From positions 52,671 to 116,670 of the forward strand of contig CALDWI010000032.1 of the NCBI GenBank assembly GCA_937923795.1: DNA of 64,000 nucleotides, given 5' to 3'. This DNA comes from an uncultured Collinsella sp. (GTDB taxonomy: Bacteria > Actinomycetota > Coriobacteriia > Coriobacteriales > Coriobacteriaceae). Both the position numbers and the translations under genes were made by a program. Each line of letters opens with the position of its first letter. Within the stretch, counting starts at the first letter, position 1. Of the stretch, positions 52,214 through 63,371 are shown piece by piece. Under the pieces are notes generated by a model that did not search any database, was not told where the DNA came from, and saw only the letters and a list, made by a program, of their open reading frames with translations.

Positions 52214-52909
52214 TTAAAGATCGGCCCCACCCAGGCGGTGCGCGATGCTATCGCAGGCCAAGGCGCCTACGACGGTCTTGGCGTCTTCGATCTTGCCGTC
52301 GAGTACGGCGTCGATCAGCTCGTGCAGCGGCACCAGGTCCACGTTGACAAACTCGTCATCATCGGGGTTGGGCGCATCAAACTCGAGCTTGGTAGCCAAG
52401 TAGATGTGGATAATCTCATCGCAAAAACCGCAGGACGTGACAATCGACGTCAAAAAGCGAATACGACCAGCCCTAAAGCCCGTCTCCTCGTGCAGTTCGC
52501 GCTTGGCGCAATCAAGCGGGTCCTCGCCCGGATCGAGCTTGCCGGCGGGAATCTCGACCGTCACGCGGTCGATGGCGGTGCGGTACTGACGCACCAGTAC
52601 GATCTTGCCGCTCTCGGTCAGTGCCACAACGGCCGCCGCACCCGGATGGCGAACGATATCGCGGGCGCTGCGGTGACCGTTGGGCAGCTCAACCTCAAGA
52701 CGGTGGACGTCGAGGATCTTGCCCTTCCAGGCGCATTCCTCCGAAAGAATCTTCTCGTGCAGCTCGGCATCGTGCGGGTCGTCATCGCCCAGCACCAGCG
52801 CCGGCTCGTCAGCGACCTCGCCACCAGGCTCGCCCTCGGCGTGCCCATACATGCGGCTGTCCTCTTCGACGATCTGCGCGTCCACGAGCTCTTCGTTCTT
52901 CTCGTCCAT
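52214..52909 (-). CDS. NUDIX hydrolase, ADP-ribose pyrophosphatase type
   Basis: The protein has about 231 residues. The Nudix box GKLDPGEDPLDCAKRELHEETGF matches the GX5EX7REUXEEXGU consensus. The preceding VRQYRTAIDRVTVEIPAG is typical of ADP-ribose pyrophosphatases. The first 55 residues are an acidic extension with no known domain. The start at 52909 is chosen for SD spacing; 52918 is an alternative. It lies 21 bases after purD, probably co-transcribed. Confidence 0.9.
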   Translation of the reverse strand: MDEKNEELVDAQIVEEDSRMYGHAEGEPGGEVADEPALVLGDDDPHDAELHEKILSEECAWKGKILDVHRLEVELPNGHRSARDIVRHPGAAAVVALTESGKIVLVRQYRTAIDRVTVEIPAGKLDPGEDPLDCAKRELHEETGFRAGRIRFLTSIVTSCGFCDEIIHIYLATKLEFDAPNPDDDEFVNVDLVPLHELIDAVLDGKIEDAKTVVGALACDSIAHRLGGADL

Positions 52910-52930
52910 CCGTCTCATTCCTCTCGGATT

Positions 52931-54235
<1,305 letters not shown>

Positions 54236-54289
54236 GGGTGCCTCCTCTATGGATTAACGGCCCGCTCCGCGCGAGCCCTTTGCAAGCAA

Positions 54290-54331
54290 ATATACCCCTC
54301 GGCCGCCCGCTTGGGCTGCAAAGGGGTATAT
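54290..54331 (-). terminator. Hairpin after purA
   Basis: ATATACCCCT and AGGGGTATAT pair, with an inner GCCC/GGGC stem, about 23 bases after the purA stop. It may separate purA from purD transcription. Confidence 0.65.
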
Positions 54332-54353
54332 CGCAATAACCAAATAGTCCCGA

Positions 54354-55640
<1,287 letters not shown>

Positions 55641-55733
55641 GTTTACTCCTTACATTCATGGACTGTCTACGCGCCACGCCGGCACGCAGAAGCACAAAAC
55701 ATTCCCAGTATACCCGTGCAACGGGTGCCTGTC

Positions 55734-57125
55734 CTACTCCTCGGCATGTGCCCCATCAAGCTCATAGAACTTGGTGGATGCCGGCAGGAACATCAGGTCG
55801 ACGTCGCCGATCGGGCCCGAACGGTTCTTGGCCACGACGATACGCGTAACGCCCTCGTCGGGTCGGTCGTCGCGCGAGGCCTCGGCCTCGTCGGCGGAAC
55901 GGTCCAAGAACATGACGATATCGGCGTCCTGCTCGATGGAGCCCGATTCACGAAGGTCGGAAAGCTGCGGGCGCTTGCCGGTACGGGATTCGACCTGACG
56001 TGAGAGCTGCGACAGCGCGATGAGCGGGATCTTGAGCTCCTTGGCCATGATCTTCAAACCACGCGACATCTCCGAGACCTCGACGGTACGGCTCTCGGAG
56101 CGGCGTCCCGGCGGAGGACTCACCAGCTGCAGGTAGTCCAGGATGATGATTGCCTTCTCCTTGTTATGGAGCATGCGGCGGCTCTTGGCGCGAATCTCGG
56201 TCACTGTGGTGCCGGGCGTATCGTCAATCAGAATATCGAGCTTGGACAAGGTCTGCGTGGCCTCGTTGATATTGGCCCACTGCTCGGGGCTAATGCGGCC
56301 CATGCGGAAGTCACTGATCGAGATCATGGCGTAGGCGCAAATCAGACGCTGGGCAATTTCCTTGCCCGACATCTCCAGCGAGAAGAAGCCGACGGTATAT
56401 CCCGCGGCGGCGGCATTGAGCGCCAAGTTCAGGGCGAACGACGTCTTACCCACGGCGGGGCGGGCGCCGATAATGATGAGCTGACCCTCGCGGAAGCCCA
56501 TGAGCATGCGGTCGAGCGACGGGAAGCCCGTGGGCACGCCCGCAGCCTGGCCACCGGCCTGGCACACTTCCTCGGCCTCGTTATAGGCCTCGACCATAAA
56601 CTCGGTCAGCGTCTTGTAGCTCGACTTGACCTCGCGTGCCGTGACCTTGAGCAGCTTGCTCTCGGCCAGCTCGACAACCTCTTTGGTGTCGGTGGGGGCG
56701 TTATATGCCAGCGCGTTGATCTCGTTGGTGGCGCCGATCAGCTCGCGCAGCATCGAATCGCGACGAACGATGGCGGCATGGTGCTGCCAGTTCACGAGCG
56801 ACAGAGTCTGACCCATCAGCTCCAAAATGTAGGCCTCGCCGCCCACGGCATCGAGCTTGTTGATGCTTCGCAGGTAATCGATCAGCGAGATGGAGTCGAT
56901 GGGAATGCGGCTGTTGTACATATCGACCATCGCGGTGTAGATGGTCTTATGAATGGGCCGGTAGAAATCATCGGGCTGCAGCTCGACCTGGGCCTCTTCG
57001 ACCACCTCGGGCGATAGCAGCATAGCGGCCAGTACATTGGCCTCTGCATCTTGGTTTTGGGGAAGACCCAACTTTGAGCCGCGGTCCTCAACCGTCAGCC
57101 CGGTCTCCCTATCGTCATATGCCAT
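55734..57125 (-). CDS. dnaB: Replicative DNA helicase
   Basis: A 463-residue DnaB. The N-terminal helical domain covers about 20-120 (PQNQDAEANVLAAMLLSPEVV). The RecA-like ATPase has Walker A GARPAVGKTS, LEMS, Walker B IIILDYLQL, LSQLSRQVE and the arginine-finger segment near LRESGSIEQDAD. No intein is present. AGGAC lies about six bases before the ATG at 57125. Placement next to rplI is a widespread bacterial arrangement. Confidence 0.97.
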   Translation of the reverse strand: MAYDDRETGLTVEDRGSKLGLPQNQDAEANVLAAMLLSPEVVEEAQVELQPDDFYRPIHKTIYTAMVDMYNSRIPIDSISLIDYLRSINKLDAVGGEAYILELMGQTLSLVNWQHHAAIVRRDSMLRELIGATNEINALAYNAPTDTKEVVELAESKLLKVTAREVKSSYKTLTEFMVEAYNEAEEVCQAGGQAAGVPTGFPSLDRMLMGFREGQLIIIGARPAVGKTSFALNLALNAAAAGYTVGFFSLEMSGKEIAQRLICAYAMISISDFRMGRISPEQWANINEATQTLSKLDILIDDTPGTTVTEIRAKSRRMLHNKEKAIIILDYLQLVSPPPGRRSESRTVEVSEMSRGLKIMAKELKIPLIALSQLSRQVESRTGKRPQLSDLRESGSIEQDADIVMFLDRSADEAEASRDDRPDEGVTRIVVAKNRSGPIGDVDLMFLPASTKFYELDGAHAEE

Positions 57126-57278
57126 GAGCGTCCTCATTCATATCGCTTGCGAGCATCCATAGTATCAGCCACGGTCCCAAAACGGGCCGCGCCTCGGCAA
57201 TCATCACTGAACGAAACGGATGAACGGTCCTGCACATAGGACTTCGACGTAACGTTCACCATGACACTCACTCAGCGC

Positions 57279-57317
57279 AAAAAACAAAAGGGCGCCCTGG
57301 TTTCCCAGAGCGCCCTT
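57279..57317 (-). terminator. Terminator of the rpsF-ssb-rpsR-rplI operon
   Basis: On the minus strand AAGGGCGCTCTGG-GAAA-CCAGGGCGCCCTT is followed by TTGTTTTTT, 33 bases after the rplI stop. Confidence 0.92.
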
Positions 57318-57349
57318 CTTAGAACAAGATTGTTGCGTCGCAGCAAATG

Positions 57350-57889
57350 CTACTCGGCAGCAGCCTCAGTCTCGACCTCGGCGGTCTCGGCCTCGGCGAC
57401 CTCAGCGGCCTCCTCGACCTCAGCCTCGGCAGCGAGCTCCTCGGCGGTAACGCCGACGAGGACGACAACCTCGGCCTTGATCTCGCGGTACAGCGAGATG
57501 GCAACGGTGTGGGCACCGGCAACCTTGATGGGCTTACCGAGCTCGACGCGCTTGCGGTCGATGTCCATACCGAGCTGAGCCTTGATGGCGTCAGCGATCA
57601 TAGCGGCGGTAACGGAGCCAAAGAGGATGCCCTCGTCGCCGACCTTGACGTCAACGGTGACCGTCTTGCCCTCGAAGGCAGCCTTGGTCTCGTTGGCGGT
57701 AGCCAGACGGACGGCCTCGCGCTTGGCGATGTTGTTGCGACGCTCGTCAAGCTGCTTGAGGTTGCCCTTGGTGGCGGCAACAGCGAGCTTCTTGGGGAAC
57801 AGGAAGTTCTCAGCGTAACCCTGAGCGACCTCTACGACGTCACCCTCGCCGCCCTTGCCCTTGATCTCATCGAGAAGAATAACCTTCAT
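57350..57889 (-). CDS. rplI: 50S ribosomal protein L9
   Basis: A 179-residue protein. The L9 part (1-148) has MKVILLDEIKGKGGEGDVVEVAQGYAENFLFPKKLA and the long connecting helix. Residues 150-179 are an Ala/Glu tail absent from most L9 proteins. It is the last gene of the operon, 15 bases after rpsR. Confidence 0.97.
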   Translation of the reverse strand: MKVILLDEIKGKGGEGDVVEVAQGYAENFLFPKKLAVAATKGNLKQLDERRNNIAKREAVRLATANETKAAFEGKTVTVDVKVGDEGILFGSVTAAMIADAIKAQLGMDIDRKRVELGKPIKVAGAHTVAISLYREIKAEVVVLVGVTAEELAAEAEVEEAAEVAEAETAEVETEAAAE

Positions 57890-57904
57890 GATGCGTCTCC
57901 CTTC

Positions 57905-58165
57905 TTAGCCGCGGTTGCCACGAGAGGAAACCACGGGGACGGTGTACGGCAGGAGAGCCATCTCGCGGGCGCGCTTGATGGCGTTGGCGATGTCATGCTG
58001 ATGCTGCGTGCAAGCGCCAGTGACGCGACGGGGCTTGATCTTGCCACGGTCGGTCATGTACTTACGGAGAAGCTGAGTGTCCTTATAGTCGATGAACTCA
58101 GTGTTCTCCTTGCAGAACTGGCAGTACTTACGACGCGGCTGACGTGCAGAAAAATCATTAGCCAT
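57905..58165 (-). CDS. rpsR: 30S ribosomal protein S18
   Basis: An 86-residue S18: PRRKYCQFCKEN with a CXXC pair, IDYKDTQLLRKYMTDRGKI, RRVTGACTQHQHDIANAIKRAR. The CXXC form suggests a zinc-binding S18 variant, which fits the family's paired paralogues. The start at 58165 has AAAGG nine bases upstream. Confidence 0.96.
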   Translation of the reverse strand: MANDFSARQPRRKYCQFCKENTEFIDYKDTQLLRKYMTDRGKIKPRRVTGACTQHQHDIANAIKRAREMALLPYTVPVVSSRGNRG

Positions 58166-58237
58166 GTCAAAATACCTTTCGTTTGGCAACTTCGGCGAAC
58201 CGAAGCCGCCTCTCACTCAAAAATAGGTGAACAACCC

Positions 58238-58690
58238 TTAGAACGGGATGTCCTCATCGTAGACGTCGACCGCGGGCGGCGTTGCCACCGGTGCGGCAGG
58301 ACGTGCTGCGGGCGCGGGAGCTGCGGGGGCGTAACCGCCCTGATCGTAGCCACCCTGGCCACCACGGGAGCTCATAAACTCGATCTCATCGACGATGACC
58401 TCAAGCTTGCTCCGGCGCTGGCCGTCGCGCTCCCAAGAGCTGTAGCGCAGCTTGCCCTCGATCGCGACCTTGTTTCCCTTTGCCAGGAAACGGCTCACGG
58501 CCTCGGCGCGGGTGCCGAACATGGTGCAGTCGACAAAGTTGGGATAGTCCTCCCACTCGCCAGTCTGCGCGTTGCGGCGACGATCGTTCACGGCGACGCC
58601 AAAGGACAGAACCTGGGTTCCGCCGGCGGTGGCGCGCAGCTCGGGATCGCGGGTGAGGTTACCGGTGATGTTCACTCGATTGATGCTCAT
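58238..58690 (-). CDS. ssb: Single-stranded DNA-binding protein
   Basis: A 150-residue SSB. The OB fold covers 1-108 (INRVNITGNLTRDPELRATAGG...WEDYPNFVDCTMFGTRAEAV). A short Gly/Tyr/Pro/Ala linker leads to the acidic partner-binding tip DVYDEDIPF. It lies between rpsF and rpsR, the conserved order. Confidence 0.97.
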   Translation of the reverse strand: MSINRVNITGNLTRDPELRATAGGTQVLSFGVAVNDRRRNAQTGEWEDYPNFVDCTMFGTRAEAVSRFLAKGNKVAIEGKLRYSSWERDGQRRSKLEVIVDEIEFMSSRGGQGGYDQGGYAPAAPAPAARPAAPVATPPAVDVYDEDIPF

Positions 58691-58738
58691 AACTCACTAC
58701 TTCCTCTTGGGGCACAAGCCCAGTCCAAAACGACAGTC

Positions 58739-59032
58739 TTACTCCTGGTCGTCGCGACGGACGATCATGTGGCGGACCACAGCGTCGGTGATGCGCAGGA
58801 CGCGATCAAGCTCGGCGATCTGGGTAGGATCTGCGTGGAAGTTGATGAGGGTGTAGTCACCATCGGTGAGGTCGTTGATCTCGTAGGCGAGCTTGCGCTT
58901 GCCCCACTCGTCAACGGAGTCGACCTTGCCAGCGCCCTCAGCGATCGTGGTATCGATACGCTTCATAACAGCGAGACGAGTCTCGGGGTCGAGCGACGGG
59001 TCAACAAAGAACAGCAGTTCATAAGCCTTCAT
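58739..59032 (-). CDS. rpsF: 30S ribosomal protein S6
   Basis: A 97-residue S6: MKAYELLFFVDPSLDPETRLAV...VDEWGKRKLAYEINDLTDGDYTLINFHADP. It is the first gene of the operon, with the strong SD AGGAGGTGA before the ATG at 59032 and a good promoter at 59104-59132. Confidence 0.97.
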   Translation of the reverse strand: MKAYELLFFVDPSLDPETRLAVMKRIDTTIAEGAGKVDSVDEWGKRKLAYEINDLTDGDYTLINFHADPTQIAELDRVLRITDAVVRHMIVRRDDQE

Positions 59033-59103
59033 ATTGTCACCTCCTCTGGGCAAATGTGGCTTCAGGTCGTGAAGGTGCGCCTGAAGCAGGAAAAGACTTG
59101 GTA

Positions 59104-59132
59104 ATAATATCTTTCAACCTCCCAGGCCGCAA
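59104..59132 (-). promoter_or_regulatory. Promoter of the rpsF operon
   Basis: On the minus strand TTGCGG (59127-59132), a 17-bp spacer and TATTAT (59104-59109) lie about 70 bases before the rpsF start. Confidence 0.75.
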
Positions 59133-59493
59133 GAATATGCAGCTACAACCTCATGACCTCCACATATGCCCATACTCGCACGACGTTTCATGCGCATTCC
59201 AACCAAATGCCGACCAAGAGCTTGACGGATTTGTGGACAAGATACGGTGCCGCGGGGACAAGCTGAGCCAAGCCGCAGGTCAACGGGCACAAGGCTGTGG
59301 TCGCAAAATACATACCAGTGGCCTACAGCACCACCCAAAGATTTTTAAATTCATTGCCAAGTCGCTTATGAATACCCCTTTTGAACAATTGAGTTGATCA
59401 ACCACGCTGGTCGGAAGCCGTTTTTTTGGCACCTCAAACCCCACTGCAACGCCAAGCGCGGCCGAACGTTTTAAAAAATGCCAACTTTTCTGT
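59133..59493. other. Intergenic stretch with no gene recognised
   Basis: Short open frames on both strands here lack ribosome-binding sites, and some run into the tRNA genes. The right part (59400-59493) is AT-rich, as expected upstream of a tRNA promoter. No repeat of the other families was seen. Confidence 0.5.
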
Positions 59494-59521
59494 TTGCACT
59501 TTGCGATTCCTCGTGTATACT
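59494..59521 (+). promoter_or_regulatory. Promoter of the tRNA-Ser pair
   Basis: TTGCAC (59494-59499), a 16-bp spacer and TATACT (59516-59521) lie 16 bases before the first tRNA. Confidence 0.75.
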
Positions 59522-59537
59522 GACTTTCGCATTTAAC

Positions 59538-59628
59538 GGAGAGTTGTCCGAGTGGCCGAAGGAGCACGATTGGAAATCGTGTAGGCGTCAAAAGCGTCTC
59601 CAGGGTTCAAATCCCTGACTCTCCGCCA
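59538..59628 (+). tRNA. tRNA-Ser (GGA anticodon)
   Basis: A 91-nt class II tRNA with 7-bp acceptor stem GGAGAGT/ACTCTCC, anticodon GGA in GATTGGAAATC, a long variable arm, the GGTTCAAATCC T-loop and an encoded CCA. Confidence 0.95.
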
Positions 59629-59637
59629 GTTAATTCC

Positions 59638-59667
59638 AAAGCAGGCCTTCGAGCCTGCTTTGTTTTT
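59638..59667 (+). terminator. Terminator after the first tRNA-Ser
   Basis: AAAGCAGGC-CTTCGA-GCCTGCTTT stem followed by GTTTTTA. Confidence 0.85.
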
Positions 59668-59676
59668 ACCCCACGC

Positions 59677-59767
59677 GGAGGGGTGGCAGAGTGGTTGAAT
59701 GCGGCGGTCTCGAAAACCGTTTGGCCTGTATAAGGTCACGAGGGTTCGAATCCCTCCTCCTCCGCCA
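59677..59767 (+). tRNA. tRNA-Ser (CGA anticodon)
   Basis: A 91-nt class II tRNA with acceptor GGAGGGG pairing CTCCTCC (one G-U), anticodon CGA in GGTCTCGAAAACC, a long variable arm and an encoded CCA. Confidence 0.95.
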
Positions 59768-59778
59768 TTTTGGTTGAG

Positions 59779-59806
59779 AAAGCTCCCGAGAATGGGAGCT
59801 TTTTTG
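59779..59806 (+). terminator. Terminator after the second tRNA-Ser
   Basis: AAAGCTCCC-GAGAAT-GGGAGCTTTTTTG. Confidence 0.92.
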
Positions 59807-59837
59807 TTATCGAAATACGTCTCGATCCCACGCTTCC

Positions 59838-59906
59838 CCAAACATGTACGTCACCCTCCAAAACCGACATTTTTCGACATCTTTGAAGGTTGACGTACAC
59901 GTTTGG
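59838..59906. repeat. 69-bp palindromic element, left of AbiEi-like gene 2
   Basis: Ends CCAAACATGTACGTC and GACGTACACGTTTGG, with a partly self-complementary interior (GACATTTTTCGACATC). The reverse complement of 61039-61107 matches it at about nine of ten positions. Similarity continues about 13 bp toward the gene (GGATTGAG.TCAC). It lies just after the tRNA-Ser terminator. Confidence 0.88.
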
Positions 59907-59927
59907 ATTGAGTTCACGGGAGTGGCA

Positions 59928-60935
59928 CTATTCGGAAGGTGCCTCTTCGTCTCGCATGCCCTTCCAGTTGCGGATAAGCGCCTTGCGTAGTTCGTTTTGC
60001 TCTCGCTGGTACCCGGTGTCGGTACAGCGAGGCATGCCGAGTGCTTCGCGAATGTTGTTCATGGCGCGGTGAAAGGCGAGCTGGCTGCCGAACTGAGCCG
60101 AAGTGAGCGTAACGATTCGATATCCCATTTGGGAGAGAACGGCTTCTCGCTCCGCATCTGCTCCCTTGCGCTCGAGCTCATCGTGAAAACCGCCCTTATA
60201 TTCGATACCGAGCTCCCTGCGCTTATAGGTAATGAGGGCATCGATTTTGAGTGTTCGGGCTTTTGTGCAATGCCAGAGACGTTGAGGGATCTCGAGCGGT
60301 TTGTTGAGTTCGATACCTCGGATACCGGCGCCGCCTTCGCTTGTTGGGAGCGAGAGGGCGATTGCCGAAGCGGTCTCCATAGGCGAGGCCGAGTGATCGT
60401 AGATGTGCCTGAGCGCGAGCCGTGCACGTGTGGCACCGGGTTTGCCGGGGTGCTGATCGAGCAGTTTGGTTATTTCATCCTTGGAGGTAGTGGCTGGTTG
60501 CCCGGTATAAGGGCCGGCGGGATTGAGCCTCATGTGATAATCGCCGCAAACTTCATAGCCATATTCGAGATATTCGATCCTATCCATCCACTCGGCAGCG
60601 AGCACAAAGGTGAAGGCTTCGTCGGTGATGAAGATTCCGGGCGTCAACTCGTTAATATGCTCGTAGGGAAGATTTTGTCCAAGAATGTGACAAACGACGC
60701 CTTTGGTACGAATTCGCTCGAATTCGAATACAACCGCGATATCGATAGTCTTAAGCATATCGGACGGAATGCCGCAGTCGGTAAGAGCCTGTCGTATGCG
60801 CGCAACACGTTGCTGGGTGGAGATGCCTTGTGCGCCTATCTGGTAGTCGTGCCGCGCAAGAGACTGAACCAAATTCTGGGGTGCATGATGGACAAGCCAT
60901 GCGGTTTTATGCGAAATGAGAACAGGGGTATCCAT
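59928..60935 (-). CDS. Orphan AbiEi/DUF559-like protein with intact PD-(D/E)XK-type motif (gene 2)
   Basis: A 335-residue protein recognised by architecture. An AbiEi-like middle region (INELTPGIFITDEAFTFVL, about 94-112) is followed by GDYHMR (131-136) and SASPMET (182-188). The restriction-like core is KIDALITYKRRELGIEYKGGFHDEL with D232, E245 and K247, a complete PD-(D/E)XK signature, then DAEREAVLSQMGYRIVTLT. It shares this order with the 375-residue protein at 25351-26478, which has lost the lysine. No toxin partner is nearby. Two inverted copies of a 69-bp palindrome bracket it. GAGAGG precedes the start. Nuclease or DNA-binding activity is inferred. Confidence 0.65.
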   Translation of the reverse strand: MDTPVLISHKTAWLVHHAPQNLVQSLARHDYQIGAQGISTQQRVARIRQALTDCGIPSDMLKTIDIAVVFEFERIRTKGVVCHILGQNLPYEHINELTPGIFITDEAFTFVLAAEWMDRIEYLEYGYEVCGDYHMRLNPAGPYTGQPATTSKDEITKLLDQHPGKPGATRARLALRHIYDHSASPMETASAIALSLPTSEGGAGIRGIELNKPLEIPQRLWHCTKARTLKIDALITYKRRELGIEYKGGFHDELERKGADAEREAVLSQMGYRIVTLTSAQFGSQLAFHRAMNNIREALGMPRCTDTGYQREQNELRKALIRNWKGMRDEEAPSE

Positions 60936-61038
60936 TGAGGGCCTCTCGCTCTGAGCCGGTATCCAACTCTTATGTCCGTTGAAGTGGGGAAATATACCGG
61001 ATGTGAGTAAATCAACTCACTCATGCTGTGAGCTCAAT

Positions 61039-61107
61039 CCAAACATGTACGTCCGCCTTCAAAGATGTCGAAAAATGCCGTTTTTGGAGGGTGACGTACA
61101 TGTTTGG
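61039..61107. repeat. 69-bp palindromic element, right of AbiEi-like gene 2
   Basis: Ends CCAAACATGTACGTC and GACGTACATGTTTGG. It is the inverted partner of 59838-59906, and the flank facing the gene (GTGAGCTCAATCC) is also shared with the left copy. Confidence 0.88.
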
Positions 61108-61238
61108 ATCCCTGGCATTCCAGCAATGCCATGTCAGCATCCGCTGCCAACCGTTTACCGAGCAATAGGGTCGCCACGCCCGCCAACCATGTACTATGTA
61201 CGGGCATTGTCTAAACCCACGATCCAAAGGACCCCATC

Positions 61239-61928
61239 TTGCCCGTCGTCGCCGCCATAACCATTACCTCACATGCCTCGGATGCCATGGTCGCTATTCC
61301 GTTTTGGCTCGAGATGTTCGCCGTCGTCGCTGCATCGATCTCGGGTGTACTGGTTGCGCGCGAGCACAAGCTCGACCTGGTGGGCGCGGTCGCGCTCGCG
61401 GTGGTCTGCGGTCTGGGCGGCGGTCTCTTGCGCGACATGACGTTGCAGGTGGGCAACGTCTACATCCTCAACCAGCCGATGGCACTCCCGCTTTCCATTG
61501 CCACGGCAGCCATCATCTATATTTTCCCGGCAATCGTCGACAAACCCGAAAAGCTCATTCCCCTGCTCGACATCATCTCGGTCGGCATCTACGCCGCCAC
61601 TGGAGCAGACAAGGCGCTGGTCTACGGCTTTGCGCCGGCGGTGTGCATCATGATGGGCTTTTTCACCGCGGTGGGCGGCGGCATGTTGCGCGACGGCTTT
61701 ATGGGCGTGGTTCCGGGCATTTTCCAACGTACTAATTTTTATGCCATCGCCGCCATCGCCGGATCGACAAGCTATGTGTGTCTCGTTATGAGCGGCATCA
61801 TGAGCAATGTCGCCGCGCTGGTCGTATGCGTTGTCGTGACCATGGGTCTGCGCTGGCTCTCGCTGCGCTTTGACATCAAAAGCCCCACCGAAGAAGACAT
61901 CGCGCGCTTTTTGCACCGTAAAAAGTAG
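61239..61928 (+). CDS. Trimeric intracellular cation (TRIC) channel family protein
   Basis: A 229-residue membrane protein with seven helices in two repeats, marked by GLGGGLLRDM and AVGGGMLRDG, the duplicated UPF0126/TRIC motif. Prokaryotic members form potassium-permeable trimers; some annotations link them to glycine export. The start is TTG at 61239, supported by AAAGGA eight bases upstream; an ATG at 61287 is the alternative. The C-terminus is basic. Confidence 0.9.
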   Translation: MPVVAAITITSHASDAMVAIPFWLEMFAVVAASISGVLVAREHKLDLVGAVALAVVCGLGGGLLRDMTLQVGNVYILNQPMALPLSIATAAIIYIFPAIVDKPEKLIPLLDIISVGIYAATGADKALVYGFAPAVCIMMGFFTAVGGGMLRDGFMGVVPGIFQRTNFYAIAAIAGSTSYVCLVMSGIMSNVAALVVCVVVTMGLRWLSLRFDIKSPTEEDIARFLHRKK

Positions 61929-62034
61929 GCAGCCCGGCACGACCCTTCGAAATGCAACCGAGAGGTTCTTTTAGAGCGCTCGCACGTTGGGTACCCTGTT
62001 AGGTACATGCCGAGTATCTAACGAAGGATTCACT

Positions 62035-63180
62035 ATGCCCTGCAATCAATTCCCGTCGACCCAGCGCCGTAAAGCGTGGGGCCGCATCACCATCCTGTTT
62101 GCGCTCATCGCGCTGGCGATCACCGTGCTTCCCACAGCGTCATTTGCTGGCACGGACACGGCAGGCAATGTCCTTGCGACCGACAATGACGTCGATCCGT
62201 CTGGCGTCGAGGGTGACCTGTACTGGGCCGGCCAGGCCCTCAACTTGGACGATGCGTCCATTGACCGCGATATCATCGCCGCGGGCGATACCCTCTCTAT
62301 CCGCGACTGCACGGTGGGCGGCGCCGTCCGCTTGGCGGCACGCACTATCGATATCGCCAAGACCACGGTTGATGGCAGCGTCACGGTCGTCGGTCAGCAC
62401 GTTGTGCTCAATTCCGACAGCACCGCCAACTGTTTTTACGCGATAGGCGAGACGGTTGCCCTGCGCGGCTCTACCAAGTCGGCAGCGCTTGCGGGCGATA
62501 CGGTGACCATCGATGGCACCGTCGAGGGCGATGTCGAGGTTTGGGCCGACAAGCTCATCCTGGGCAAGAACGCCCACATCACCGGCACCGTGAACGCGCA
62601 CGTCTCCGAGGACCCCGAGCGTGCCGCAGGAGCCGAGGTAGGCGCGCTCAAGATCGACCGCACCGAGAACGAGGATACTTCCACCGTTAACGATGTCATC
62701 GGCGGTATCGTCGCCGCGGCACTCTCGACCTGCTTTGTCGCTCTGCTGCTCGAGCTCGTCTTTCCGCGCGCGACCGCCAGCGCCGCCGGCATGCTCCACC
62801 AGCGCCCCATGCCCCTGTGGATGAGCGGTCTTCTGAGCACGATTGCTATCGTCCCCGCCGTCCTACTGCTGATTATCTCTATCGCTGGTCTGTCGCTTGC
62901 CGGAGCCCTCTTGTGCGGTGTTATTGGCATCGCGTTGGTGTCGAGTGCCTTTGCGGGGTGCGCGATCTCCCGCATGGTCGGACACAACCAAAACCGCTAC
63001 GCCATGGCAGCCGTGGGCGGCGTAATCGCAGGCGCCCTCACGGGGCTTCCCCTCGTAGGTGACTTCATCAGCGGCGTAGCCTTTGTCTTTATGCTCGGCT
63101 ACGTTATCCAGATCATCTGGCGCAACGCCCACCTCAAGCCGCAGCAGCCGGCTAACATGCCAGGACTCCCCACCGCTTAG
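62035..63180 (+). CDS. Bactofilin-like (polymer-forming) repeat protein with four-helix membrane domain
   Basis: A 381-residue protein. A signal peptide or first helix (about 16-38, ending ASFAG) is followed by a beta-solenoid-like region (about 55-205) with short repeats (GDTLSIRDCTVGGAVRLAA, then a DGSVTVVGQHVVL unit). Three or four membrane helices follow (about 228-365), with a Pro-rich tail. This is the layout of polymer-forming cytoskeletal domain proteins carrying a membrane module, seen in many anaerobes; the role is unknown. GAAGGA precedes the ATG. Confidence 0.75.
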   Translation: MPCNQFPSTQRRKAWGRITILFALIALAITVLPTASFAGTDTAGNVLATDNDVDPSGVEGDLYWAGQALNLDDASIDRDIIAAGDTLSIRDCTVGGAVRLAARTIDIAKTTVDGSVTVVGQHVVLNSDSTANCFYAIGETVALRGSTKSAALAGDTVTIDGTVEGDVEVWADKLILGKNAHITGTVNAHVSEDPERAAGAEVGALKIDRTENEDTSTVNDVIGGIVAAALSTCFVALLLELVFPRATASAAGMLHQRPMPLWMSGLLSTIAIVPAVLLLIISIAGLSLAGALLCGVIGIALVSSAFAGCAISRMVGHNQNRYAMAAVGGVIAGALTGLPLVGDFISGVAFVFMLGYVIQIIWRNAHLKPQQPANMPGLPTA

Positions 63181-63226
63181 CCACCAACCACCACAAAGGT
63201 GCCAGGTTACTTTGCACCAACAAACG

Positions 63227-63267
63227 AAGCGGGGCACTCGGTCATGTCGACCGGGTGCCCCGCTTTT
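63227..63267. terminator. Bidirectional terminator between convergent genes
   Basis: AAGCGGGGCACTCGGTC and its complement pair around ATGT, ending CGCTTTTC. It serves the bactofilin-like gene and possibly the anchored-protein gene. Confidence 0.85.
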
Positions 63268-63371
63268 CTTGGAGGGTTCTCTAGTAACTTTTTCAAAACC
63301 AATGATCATCAGGTCGGTAGGCCTGTGCGTCACTCGCTACGGAGGCAGCACGCCATTAAGCAGGGGGGCAA

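Noticed and set aside
59280..59841. Minus-strand frames of about 100 codons over the tRNA-Ser genes
   Set aside because: They overlap tRNA genes; GGIRTLV- and RDLNPG-type peptides are well-known tRNA-antisense artefacts.
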